Assembly (NCBI GenBank): GCA_910586715.1
Contig: CAJUJG010000012.1
Coordinates: forward strand, 1-64,000
Direction of reading: 5' to 3'
Length of the DNA: 64,000 bases
DNA from: an uncultured Lachnospiraceae bacterium
GTDB taxonomy: Bacteria; Bacillota; Clostridia; Lachnospirales; Lachnospiraceae
Shown here: piece after piece, positions 56,589 through 64,000 of the stretch
Position numbering within the stretch: position 1 is the first letter of the stretch
Layout of the letters: every line of letters begins with the position of its first letter
The notes under the pieces: generated by a model
What the model was told of the DNA's origin: nothing
Database searches by the model: none
What the model saw: the letters and a program-made list of their open reading frames with translations, nothing else
Program-made: the position numbers and the translations under genes

Positions 56589-57817
56589 AATAACTTCTGT
56601 CTTTGAGTACGGCTGTCCTCATAAGGTTCTGTTTCCATATTTCTGGCATCAATAAACAAAATTTCTCCTTGACGATCACGGTATCCGTTTTTTAGCTTAT
56701 TGCGCGCTATAAACCATAAACAAACCGGAATCGATGTTGTTGAAAACATTCCACCCGGCAAAGTAACAATACAGTCAATCTTATCATCTTCAATTAAGTT
56801 CTTGCGAATATTGTATTCGCTGATTGTTGAAGATGAAAGAGAACCGTTTGCCAGCACAAAACCTGCCGTTCCGCTTGGCGCCAGATGATAAAGCATATGT
56901 AAAATCCATGCATAATTGGCATTACCCGTTGGCGGTATCCCATATTTACTCCATCTTGGATCATCTATTAAACGTTCTCCGCCCCAATCACTGATATTAA
57001 AAGGCGGGTTTGCCATAATATAATCCGCCTTTAAACTTTTATGCTGATCGTTGTGGAACGAATCTGCATTTTGTTGTCCGAGATTTGCTTCAATTCCACG
57101 GATTGCAAGATTCATTTTGCACAGTTTCCAAGTATTATAATTGGATTCCTGACCATAAATGGCTAATTGACCATCCATTCGTCCTTCTCTGTCCTCTACA
57201 AAACGCTCGCTCTGTACAAACATACCGCCAGAACCGCAGCAAGGATCATAAACACGTCCATCATGAGGTTCAATCATAGCCACAATCAACTCAACTATAC
57301 TGCGTGGAGTATAGAATTCTCCGCCCAGTTTTCCTTCAGCACGGGCAAACTTTCCAAGAAAATATTCATATACGGAGCCTAATGTATCTTTGCTTTTGTC
57401 ATTTCCAATTTCAAGCCCAGATAACAAATCTACCAGCTCGCCCAAAGAATGTTTATCTAAAGAAGCTCTTGCAAAATCTTTAGGAAGTACACCGCGCAAA
57501 GAAGAGTTTTCTTTTTCAATCACATACATGGAATTGTCAATAACCTGACCAATTGTCGGATCCTTGGCTTTGCTTTTAATCACTTCCCAGCGTGCCTCCT
57601 GCGGTACCCAAAATACATTTTTAGCAAGATACTCATCTCTGTCTTCCGGATCTGCATATTCATCCTGAGAAATTTCCCGATAAGCCCGTTCAAAGCTGTC
57701 AGAAATATATTTTAAAAATATAAGCCCAAGGCATACATGCTTATACTCTGCCGAATCCATATTATTACGGAGTTTATCCGCCATTAACCATAAGTCTTCT
57801 TTTCTTAACTCAGCCAT
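56585..57817 (-). pseudogene. hsdM: Type I methylase gene hsdM truncated at its 3' end
   Basis: 410 aa. N-terminal HsdM helical domain and the N6-adenine methylase domain with DPCCGSGGM (SAM site) and MANPPFN (catalytic NPPF) intact. Relatives are about 500 aa; here the protein loses homology after GEILFIDARNMET and ends with a short unrelated tail. The missing region and the specificity gene hsdS are gone, so the methylase probably cannot recognise a site. GGGGGAG precedes the ATG. The truncated ends of hsdM and hsdR are joined at about 56620-56640. Confidence 0.9.
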
Positions 57818-57985
57818 TATGCTCCCCCATCATTTTATATATTTGATTTAAGACCTTTCCTTATTGAGTATTATATCGGTATTACTATAATAATGTATCA
57901 CATAAATCCCTTGTCCTGCACGTTAAAACACCTTACCCATTATTTAATTGATTATATCATTTTTATGCACCATTTACCACTATAA

Positions 57986-58028
57986 AAAGCCTGTTTCCAT
58001 TCCGCTGCTTGGAATAAAAACAGGCTTT
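57986..58028 (-). terminator. Terminator-like hairpin
   Basis: AAAGCCTGTTT / AAACAGGCTTT with an inner ATTCC / GGAAT stem; on the minus strand it ends in TTTTT. Confidence 0.75.
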
Positions 58029-58146
58029 CTGCATATTAACGTATCATGCACGTCTCCTCTCCGCACGGTTCCGTCGTAGGATACTGTCACGTCAGGCGTA
58101 ACCTGATCGCCCAAATATACGGCTTCCTCAATCTGTACCGACAGTT
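57990..58146 (-). pseudogene. Unidentified gene remnant between two terminators
   Basis: On the minus strand a 50-codon open frame reads like real protein (around QIEEAVYLGDQVTPDVTVS) but has no start codon or ribosome binding site and is bounded upstream by a stop. It ends inside the hairpin at 57986-58028. The remaining DNA of 57818-58266 is AT-rich and holds no gene. Confidence 0.35.
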
Positions 58147-58175
58147 CTTAATTCTATTTAACCTTATATTAAATT

Positions 58176-58201
58176 AAAAGGTGTCCCAAATGAACACCTT
58201 T
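58176..58201 (-). terminator. Terminator of the ABC operon
   Basis: AAAGGTGT / ACACCTTT stem, T-rich on the minus strand, 66 bp after the permease stop. Confidence 0.7.
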
Positions 58202-58266
58202 CTTACGCAGTATTTCACAATTTCTCGCTGTTACTACTCTCTCCGTTCCAATAGCCTTTCGCCGCC

Positions 58267-58956
58267 CTACGGCAAATCCCGTACTTCCACACGGTGCAGA
58301 GACAAAAATACCGCCCATGCCGCAATCACAAGCAGCATTCCATAAAACGCCAAATTATTTACCAGCGTCGCTGAGCCAATATTTCCCTGCGTCAGAAACG
58401 TAATCACCACCGCCGTCACAATCGCCGCCTTGGACGATTTCATCAGCAGCCCAATCGGCAGCGCAATGTAACTGATACTCACCATCGCAGCCGAACCAAG
58501 AAGCATATCCAGCCAAAAAGACGGTGCATCAAACGCAATTCCTGCTGCGGATATTCCGAGAAACGGTCTTGCCAAAAGCATCATTCCAAATGTAAATGCC
58601 TTGCTTATCACCATCGCCGCAACATTGAACAGCCATACGGCAGCCATTTTTGATATTAAAATCTTTTTCCGGCTAATCGGGTACGAAAACATTAAATGCA
58701 TCGTCCTTTTTTCATAAGCGCCCACAATAAAGGACGCCAGCATCACTCCCGTAAAAATGATATACGCCATATTCATAAAAAGGTCCACAGAGGCATTTAT
58801 CATGTCCGTTCCATACGCCTCCACCGTTTCCATCGTCTCAAGCTCCCCCGCCATCGCAGTAAGCATCAGCGAAAGAATTACCGTCATAATTACCGCGTTT
58901 CGAATATACGTTCCTACCCTATTTTTCTTCCATTCCAAACGAATTAATTTTAGCAT
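58267..58956 (-). CDS. ABC-2 type permease (BcrB-like)
   Basis: 229 aa with six membrane helices and no large soluble domain, the usual form of the permease partner of a BcrA-type ATPase. YEKRTMHLMFSYPISRKKILISK near residue 85 is a typical ABC-2 loop motif. The ATG overlaps the ATPase stop by 7 bp. With the next genes it forms a module for resistance to, or immunity against, a peptide antibiotic. Confidence 0.9.
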   Translation of the reverse strand: MLKLIRLEWKKNRVGTYIRNAVIMTVILSLMLTAMAGELETMETVEAYGTDMINASVDLFMNMAYIIFTGVMLASFIVGAYEKRTMHLMFSYPISRKKILISKMAAVWLFNVAAMVISKAFTFGMMLLARPFLGISAAGIAFDAPSFWLDMLLGSAAMVSISYIALPIGLLMKSSKAAIVTAVVITFLTQGNIGSATLVNNLAFYGMLLVIAAWAVFLSLHRVEVRDLP

Positions 58957-59870
58957 AATTGTCCCTCCTGTGTCAGTTTTAGAAAATAATCCTCCAGGCT
59001 TTCCGATTTCCTTCCGATTGCCGAAAGCCCGACATCATTCAAAGCCAGCGCCTTTGACAGCTCATCCGTCGTAACCCTGCCGTCATAAACACGGATACGG
59101 TTCCCGTCAAATACCTTGAAATTATGCAAATGCAGCTGCTCCGCCAACACATAAGCTGCCTTCGTAAGATCCGCCGCCGCAATCTCAATATACTCCGTGT
59201 TCTGCTCGGAAATCTCCTTCATGGAAATCTCTTTCTGCATAACGCCATGATGAATCACGCCAATCGTTTCCGCAATACTCTCCACCTCCGAAAGCATATG
59301 ACTGGAAATTATAATTGTCATTCCATATTCCACACACAGTCTTTGGAACAAATCCCTAAGCTGCTTCATCCCCGCAGGGTCCAACCCATTTGTCGGCTCG
59401 TCCAGAACCAAAAGCTCCGGACGGCATAAAATCGCGCGCGCAATTCCCAACCGCTGTTTCATGCCCAATGAGTAATTTTTCACCGCCTTTTCGGCAGCAT
59501 CCGTCAATCCCAACATCGCAAGCGCATTCTCAACACTCTCGGGCATATAATACCCCATATATTCACAGTGGAGCTGCAAATTCTCCCGCCCGCTCATATG
59601 CTCATAAAAACACGGGAACTCAATAATACTGCCTATCCGTTTCAGCACCTTATAAGAAGTCGGCGTAAGCGCCTCCCCAAACAGCTCCACCGTGCCCGAT
59701 GTCGGTTTCCACAGGTTCGTAATCATCTTCATGACCGTCGTCTTACCAGCGCCATTTGGACCCAAAAATCCATAGATTTCCCCTTTTTTGACATGAATGT
59801 CAACGTTTTTTACCAAGTCCTTTTTGTCAATGGTTTTCGTTAATTGATGTGTCTGTAAAATATTCTGCAT
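58950..59870 (-). CDS. ABC transporter ATPase (BcrA/LanF-like)
   Basis: 306 aa. Walker A LGPNGAGKTTVM, Q-loop, signature YSLGMKQRLGIARA, Walker B LLVLDEPTNGLDP and H-loop ISSHMLSEVE. The C-terminal 80 residues carry the usual BcrA extension. AAGGAGG sits 7 nt before the ATG. It lies 90 bp downstream of the sensor kinase, so the two-component system probably controls it. Confidence 0.95.
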   Translation of the reverse strand: MQNILQTHQLTKTIDKKDLVKNVDIHVKKGEIYGFLGPNGAGKTTVMKMITNLWKPTSGTVELFGEALTPTSYKVLKRIGSIIEFPCFYEHMSGRENLQLHCEYMGYYMPESVENALAMLGLTDAAEKAVKNYSLGMKQRLGIARAILCRPELLVLDEPTNGLDPAGMKQLRDLFQRLCVEYGMTIIISSHMLSEVESIAETIGVIHHGVMQKEISMKEISEQNTEYIEIAAADLTKAAYVLAEQLHLHNFKVFDGNRIRVYDGRVTTDELSKALALNDVGLSAIGRKSESLEDYFLKLTQEGQLC

Positions 59871-59959
59871 CGTTTCTTCCTCCTTTTAAAACCATTATAA
59901 CGATGCCGTTTTTCAAAACTCTTGCCAAATTCTTACGAATTTCTTTCGTTGCGCAATTT

Positions 59960-60895
59960 TTACAATACAGCCTCCAGTTTCACCGTAAAAACCGTCCTCA
60001 CATGCGGCTCGCTCTCCAATAAAACATCCCCGCCCATCTGCTGCGCAAGATTTTTGGCAATCGTCAGCCCCAAGCCGTTCCCCTGTATCTGCCGGTTGCG
60101 CGAATCCTCCATTGTATAAAGCCGCTCAAACACACTTGCCGCAAACGCCTTCTCAATCCCCTTTCCCTTATCCGCAACATCCATATGCACAAATCGCCCC
60201 TCACTGCGCAGCGCAATCCCGATATATTTTCCGTCGCTGCCGTATCGTATGGCATTTGACAGCAGATTCGTTAAAATTCTGTCAATCGACTCCCTGTCCC
60301 CCCACACAAACAGATTCTCTTCCGGTATTGAAATGTCAACCGTAAACTCCTTTTGCAAAAGCAGCTCATAAAAGCCAAGCACAGTCTCCCTGCACAGCTC
60401 GCTGAGATTGATTTTCGTCCGTTCCATGCGCATATCTCCCGCCTCAAGCTTTGCCAATGTAAAAAACGCATTGATTAGTTCCAGCACCTGTTTTGCCTTT
60501 TCCTCCACCTTTTGCAGGCTTTCGTCATCCTCCCTGCCAATCCGCATAATTTCCAAATACCCTAAAATCACGGTCAGCGGCGTCTTGATATCGTGCGAAA
60601 TATTCGCAAGCATCTTCTTCGACGACAGCTCCTGCTTCCTGTAATCAACCTTAACCTTCTGCCTGTCCAAAAGCATTCTGTTAATCTGTCCGATTAAGTC
60701 CTGCAACGCGGCATCGTCCGTAAAAACCATCACCTTCTCATCGCTGTCCCGCTCCAAAATTTCCGCCAGCTTTTCGCTGATTTCCCTTAATTTTGCCTGC
60801 AAACTGTTTTTAAAAAGAAGCTGCTGGTAAAACACACTTACCAACAGCAAAGCAATTCCTCCAATCAAACAAATTATGATAAACTTATCACTCAT
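59960..60895 (-). CDS. Sensor histidine kinase
   Basis: 311 aa from the ATG at 60895. One membrane helix (about 5-25), with almost no extracellular part, then a HisKA domain with ISHDIKTPLTVILGY, and an ATP domain with LTNLLSNAIRYG (N), VADKGKGI (G1) and QGNGLGLTIAKNL (G2). The start is overlapped by the response regulator stop (8 bp); GGGGGA is upstream. The single anchor and lack of a sensor domain resemble kinases that read the state of a partner transporter. Confidence 0.92.
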   Translation of the reverse strand: MSDKFIIICLIGGIALLLVSVFYQQLLFKNSLQAKLREISEKLAEILERDSDEKVMVFTDDAALQDLIGQINRMLLDRQKVKVDYRKQELSSKKMLANISHDIKTPLTVILGYLEIMRIGREDDESLQKVEEKAKQVLELINAFFTLAKLEAGDMRMERTKINLSELCRETVLGFYELLLQKEFTVDISIPEENLFVWGDRESIDRILTNLLSNAIRYGSDGKYIGIALRSEGRFVHMDVADKGKGIEKAFAASVFERLYTMEDSRNRQIQGNGLGLTIAKNLAQQMGGDVLLESEPHVRTVFTVKLEAVL

Positions 60896-61610
60896 TCCAG
60901 TCCCCCAATTTATAACCAATCCCCCATACCGTAACCACATACTGCGGACTGCGCGGATTGTCCTCTATTTTGTTGCGCAGCCTGCTGATATGCACATTAA
61001 CCGCATTTTCGTCGCCAACATACACGTCATTCCATACAAACGCATAAATCTGCTCCTTCGTATACACCTTTTTCGGATTTTTCATCAGCAGCTTTAAAAT
61101 CTCAAATTCCTTCGCCGTCAGTTCAATCCGTTCCCCGTTTTTTGTCACCGAATAATCCCCTAAGTTGACCGTCAATGCTCCTTTAATAAGAACACCTTCA
61201 TCGCTGTCCGCATCCGCCGCGTATTTCGTACTCCTGCGGATATTCGCCTTAATGCGCGCCAAAACCTCCGTCACGGAAAACGGCTTTGTCACATAATCAT
61301 CTGCGCCAAGCCCCAACCCCAACGTTTTATCGGAATCCGTATCCCTTGCAGACAAAATAATAATCGGCACGGTACTGTTTTCCCGAATGGTCTTCATAAC
61401 CTCCAGCCCACTTTTTTTCGGCATCATAAGATCCAGCAAAATCAGACTGTACGTATCCGCAAAAAATTGCCTGCATGCGCTTTCTCCGTCATAAGCGGTT
61501 ATAACCTCAAATTTTTCAGTCTCTAAAAAAGTTTTCAACATGTCACTGATTTCCGTGTCGTCCTCAACTAACAGGATTTTTTTTTTTTTTTTTCCATATG
61601 TTGTCTGCAT
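60888..61610 (-). CDS. Response regulator (OmpR type) with a 17-A run in its first codons
   Basis: 240 aa. Receiver with VEDD, phosphoacceptor in ILLDLMMPKKSG and KPFS; winged-helix DNA-binding domain with the RIELTAKEFEILKLLMKNP and VNVHISRLRNKIE elements. Codons 6-12 are GGA, five AAA, ATC, giving GKKKKKI, written as an uninterrupted A17 (61593-61577). Loss or gain of one A would shift the frame at codon 12 and destroy the protein, so expression could be switched by slippage. AGGAG lies 11 nt before the ATG. Heads the two-component and ABC operon. Confidence 0.93.
   Translation of the reverse strand: MQTTYGKKKKKILLVEDDTEISDMLKTFLETEKFEVITAYDGESACRQFFADTYSLILLDLMMPKKSGLEVMKTIRENSTVPIIILSARDTDSDKTLGLGLGADDYVTKPFSVTEVLARIKANIRRSTKYAADADSDEGVLIKGALTVNLGDYSVTKNGERIELTAKEFEILKLLMKNPKKVYTKEQIYAFVWNDVYVGDENAVNVHISRLRNKIEDNPRSPQYVVTVWGIGYKLGDWNE
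61577..61593 (-). repeat. Homopolymer A17 in the response regulator
   Basis: Seventeen T on +, seventeen A on the coding strand, about 20 nt after the start codon. Long enough to be prone to slippage by polymerase and during sequencing. Confidence 0.95.
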
Positions 61611-61711
61611 ATGCGCAAGTCTCCTTTACCACGTATATGAAAATCAAAGCATGGAAGCTAAGATAGAAAACCCGTTCTGTTTTCGCCGTTTCACATTAAC
61701 AGCATCCTGTT

Positions 61712-62272
61712 TTAGTATCGACTAGGCAATTCTTTCTCCGTCCCATCATCCACAATAAGAGTAGTCAATGTTTCAGAACCATCCTCAAACATAAACGCAT
61801 AATTACAGCCGCCAAGTTCAAATGCCAAATAATCCTCACTATCCTGCTTGATTTCTGCGTCACCCATAGCCTCCTTAATCTCTTCCTTCGTGTACCCTTC
61901 AAAATTCACACCATTTACCAGCACTTCCCCCGTGGGAATTTCCAAATTATCATTATAAAGAATAACCCCAAAAATCACGCCCTTATCGAATTCAATTTTG
62001 TAAGACCCCTTGTTTGCCACAGACATATCCCCGTATAAAACATCATCCTTCGCTGCAAAAAAAGAGCTCCATGTTCTACCGTCCAACTGTTCCTCGCCAG
62101 AAAGAAAATTTGTAAATCCTGCCTCCTTCATATCACCTACCGTAGTCTTTCCCAGTTTCACCTCATAACCGTCGCATGTCACAACAGCTTTTTTTCCTCC
62201 ATCCGAACATGCTGTCAGCAAAATAGATACTACACATATCAAACTTAATAAAATATTTTTTTTCTTACGCAT
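61712..62272 (-). CDS. Small lipoprotein, unknown function
   Basis: About 186 aa. Signal peptide with lipobox LLTAC (C22), then a soluble domain without recognised family. The pattern of ITxGxxxxDxxxAGFTNF-like and EGYTKEEIKEAMGDAEI segments is reminiscent of small secreted proteins found beside two-component systems, but I cannot name it. The start is the ATG at 62272 with GGAGG 5 nt upstream. It lies 101 bp upstream of the response regulator on the same strand and could provide its signal. Leader carries two hairpins. Confidence 0.85.
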   Translation of the reverse strand: MRKKKNILLSLICVVSILLTACSDGGKKAVVTCDGYEVKLGKTTVGDMKEAGFTNFLSGEEQLDGRTWSSFFAAKDDVLYGDMSVANKGSYKIEFDKGVIFGVILYNDNLEIPTGEVLVNGVNFEGYTKEEIKEAMGDAEIKQDSEDYLAFELGGCNYAFMFEDGSETLTTLIVDDGTEKELPSRY

Positions 62273-62284
62273 TTTTGCCTCCAT

Positions 62285-62354
62285 GGGTCAAGCGAACATG
62301 CTTGCATGTTCATTTGACCCTCAAATCAAGGTTGAAAGATTTTCTTTCAACCTT
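62285..62354 (-). repeat. Two consecutive hairpins in the lipoprotein 5' leader
   Basis: 62328-62354: arms AAGGTTGAAAGA / TCTTTCAACCTT, 12 bp with a 3-nt loop. 62285-62320: arms GGGTCAA and GAACATGC paired with GCATGTTC and TTGACCC, with a 2-nt internal mismatch. In transcript order the GTTGAAA-type hairpin comes first and the second ends directly before the ribosome binding site, as at 10231-10285. Confidence 0.8.
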
Positions 62355-62364
62355 AACCTCTCAT

Positions 62365-62370
62365 ATTATA
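62365..62370 (-). promoter_or_regulatory. Candidate -10 of the lipoprotein gene
   Basis: TATAAT on the minus strand; the matching -35 (GCCTCT) is poor. The transcript would begin about at the first hairpin (62354). Confidence 0.4.
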
Positions 62371-62385
62371 GTGTATACACGTATT

Positions 62386-62415
62386 AGAGAGGCAGATCTA
62401 AAAACCTGCCTCTCT
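62386..62415 (-). terminator. Terminator-like hairpin after metK
   Basis: AGAGAGGCAG / CTGCCTCTCT; no long T-tract on the minus strand. Confidence 0.5.
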
Positions 62416-62428
62416 GTTATCAACAATA

Positions 62429-63634
62429 CTATAGATATTTCTTCAGAACATCCACCTTATCCAATTTCTCCCACGGAAGATCAAGGTCATTTCTGCCAAA
62501 ATGTCCATAAGCCGCTGTCTGCTTATAAATTGGTCTTCTTAAGTTGAGCGTCTTAATGATTCCTGCCGGACGCAGGTCAAAATTCTCACGTACAATCTCA
62601 ACCAGTTTTTCATTGCCGAGCTTACCTGTGCCAAATGTATCCACATTGACAGAAGTCGGCTGAGCAACACCAATTGCATAAGAAAGCTGTATCTCGCACT
62701 TCTCTGCAAGCCCTGCCGCTACAATATTCTTTGCTACATATCTTGCCGCATATGCAGCGCTTCTGTCCACCTTCGTGCAGTCTTTTCCTGAGAATGCTCC
62801 GCCGCCGTGACGCGCATATCCGCCATAAGTGTCCACAATAATCTTACGTCCCGTAAGTCCCGCATCGCCATGCGGTCCACCGATTACAAAACGTCCTGTC
62901 GGATTGATGAAGAACTTTGTATCTGCATCAATAAGCTCCTTGGGAAGAATTACGTCAAACACATGCTTTTTGATATCCTCATGAATCTGTTCCTGCGTTA
63001 CATCGTCATCATGCTGTGTCGAGAGAACCACTGCTTCAAGTCTCTTCGGCTTTCCATTCTCATCATACTCTACAGACACCTGCGTCTTTCCGTCGGGTCT
63101 TAAATACTTCAAGGTACCATCCTTGCGCACCTTGGTCAGCTGCAGTGCAAGCTTATGTGCAAGAGAAATCGGGTATGGCATGTACTCCTCTGTTTCGTTT
63201 GTCGCATAACCAAACATCATACCCTGGTCACCTGCACCGATTGCCTCAATTTGGGCATCGCTCATCGTGTTCTCTGAATTATCGTTAGACAATTTTGCCT
63301 CCAAAGCCTTGTCCACACCCATCGCAATATCGCCCGACTGCTCATCAATTGCCGTAAAAACGGCGCACGTATTTCCGTCAAATCCGTATTCTGATTTATT
63401 GTAGCCGATTTCCTTTACCGTATCACGCACAATCTTCGGTATGTCTACGTATGCCTTTGTTGTAATCTCTCCTGTTACAAGCACAAAGCCTGTACATGTC
63501 GCTGTCTCACAGGCAACACGGCTCATTGGATCCTGCTCCATAAGAGCATCAAGAATTGCGTCGGAAATGGCATCACACACTTTGTCAGGATGCCCTTCTG
63601 TTACAGATTCCGAAGTAAATAAAAGTTTCTCCAT
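62429..63634 (-). CDS. metK: S-adenosylmethionine synthetase
   Basis: 401 aa. N-terminus LLFTSESVTEGHPDKVCDAI (ATP-binding), the GAGDQGMMFGYATNETEEYMP segment and the P-loop GGGAFSGKD are hallmark MetK sequences. Makes SAM from methionine and ATP. The ATG at 63634 has AAGGAGG 9 nt upstream. The frame stays open for 45 codons upstream, through the hairpin region, but that extension has no ribosome binding site and no MetK homology. Controlled by the S-box leader. Confidence 0.98.
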   Translation of the reverse strand: MEKLLFTSESVTEGHPDKVCDAISDAILDALMEQDPMSRVACETATCTGFVLVTGEITTKAYVDIPKIVRDTVKEIGYNKSEYGFDGNTCAVFTAIDEQSGDIAMGVDKALEAKLSNDNSENTMSDAQIEAIGAGDQGMMFGYATNETEEYMPYPISLAHKLALQLTKVRKDGTLKYLRPDGKTQVSVEYDENGKPKRLEAVVLSTQHDDDVTQEQIHEDIKKHVFDVILPKELIDADTKFFINPTGRFVIGGPHGDAGLTGRKIIVDTYGGYARHGGGAFSGKDCTKVDRSAAYAARYVAKNIVAAGLAEKCEIQLSYAIGVAQPTSVNVDTFGTGKLGNEKLVEIVRENFDLRPAGIIKTLNLRRPIYKQTAAYGHFGRNDLDLPWEKLDKVDVLKKYL

Positions 63635-63659
63635 TGTATATCCTCCTTGTTTTTCTGTA

Positions 63660-63788
63660 GAAAAATTTACTACTCCTGTAGGAGCAGTAAATTTTCCTCC
63701 TAAAAATCGAGTAGGGGAACGACCTTCTCCACTACTCGCCGCGCGCCCCATGCGCCGCTTTAGCAGCATACTTCCTTTTCATGGGGCT
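63660..63788 (-). repeat. Three consecutive hairpins between the riboswitch terminator and metK
   Basis: 63660-63696: AAAATTTACT / AGTAAATTTT with inner CTCCT / AGGAG. 63708-63738: CGAGTAG / CTACTCG. 63745-63788: GCCCCATG / CATGGGGC. Not part of a standard S-box leader. Confidence 0.8.
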
Positions 63789-63795
63789 GTGCATA

Positions 63796-63826
63796 AAAAG
63801 TCCGCCTATTCGTCTGAATAAGCGGA
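63796..63826 (-). terminator. Terminator of the SAM riboswitch
   Basis: On the minus strand CCGCTTATTC pairs with GAATAGGCGG (one G-U), followed by ACTTTTT. It is the off-state hairpin; its 5' half shares the CTTATTC motif with the riboswitch P1 region. Confidence 0.85.
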
Positions 63827-63851
63827 TGTGATTGTTTACCGATAATCAAAT

Positions 63852-63981
63852 CCTCTTATTGTTCGAACTATCGCCATTTTCATGTAAACAGTAACTCGCT
63901 CAGGTTGGCACCTTCCGCTCCAAATAACGGGGTTGCCGTAGCTTCACAGGTCCTTTGTACCTCCACCACTCTGAATAAGAG
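63852..63981 (-). ncRNA. SAM-I (S-box) riboswitch
   Basis: Minus-strand conserved blocks in order: P1 CTCTTATT (63981-63974), AGAGTGGTGGAGG, the GACCTGTGAAGC, ACGGCAACC, GGAAGGTGCCAACCTGAGCGAG-like J/P3 region, then ATGGCGATAG and closing AATAAGAGG (63860-63852). P1 ends pair as CTCTTATT / AATAAGAG. When SAM is bound the P1 helix holds and the downstream terminator forms; when SAM is low metK is transcribed. Confidence 0.93.
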
Positions 63982-64000
63982 ATTAGTATTCGTTCAATAT

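Noticed and set aside
63635..63769. 45-codon upstream extension of metK
   Set aside because: Runs through three hairpins, no MetK homology; the ATG at 63634 has AAGGAGG.

Overview
The window looks like chromosome of an anaerobic, spore-forming Firmicute, most likely a Lachnospiraceae-type Clostridium. The reasons are a spoIIID sporulation regulator behind a sigma-E-like promoter, strong AGGAGG ribosome binding sites with frequent TTG/GTG starts, the two-subunit glycogen enzymes GlgC/GlgD, an S-box (SAM-I) riboswitch in front of metK, and a Bce-type peptide-sensing module. No rRNA, tRNA or insertion sequence was recognised.

Layout. 1-9.9 kb: a complete type I-B CRISPR-Cas locus read leftwards (cas6-cas8b-cas7-cas5-cas3-cas4-cas1-cas2, then leader and array), with 11 intact 30-nt repeats plus a decayed distal repeat. 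10.2-11.5 kb: a cation/proton antiporter with a hairpin-rich leader. 11.6-25 kb: three tandem paralogous lipoproteins, a two-gene ABC exporter, a divergent AraC regulator and a fourth lipoprotein. 25.2-29.8 kb: a BceRSAB-like resistance module with a recognisable BceR operator. 30-33.6 kb: gamma carbonic anhydrase, spoIIID, a MarR/MATE efflux operon and a hemolysin III family membrane protein. 33.8-43.1 kb: three cyclic-di-GMP proteins (two GGDEF, one EAL) around glgCD. 43.1-50.8 kb: an aconitase-family hydratase, rmuC and a large hybrid histidine kinase.

51.1-58 kb is visibly more AT-rich and looks accessory. It holds an agr-type quorum-sensing locus (agrBD on +, agrCA convergent on -) whose signal peptide has no cysteine and appears to form a serine lactone, two HTH regulators, and the scar of a type I restriction-modification locus in which a deletion has joined hsdM to the 3' half of hsdR. 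58.2-62.3 kb is a two-component system plus BcrA-type ABC transporter. The response regulator there carries a 17-A run in its first codons, a plausible phase-switch. The window ends with metK under a SAM-I riboswitch.

A recurring theme is intergenic or 5'-leader DNA made of several hairpins in a row (10.2, 11.5, 35.6, 45.5, 62.3 and 63.7 kb). Some share motifs, which suggests a family of structured elements. The items I consider most worth a second look are the serine-type agr peptide, the A17 tract, the multi-hairpin elements and the tandem lipoprotein/exporter cluster. All functional statements are from reading the sequence; nothing was searched against a database.
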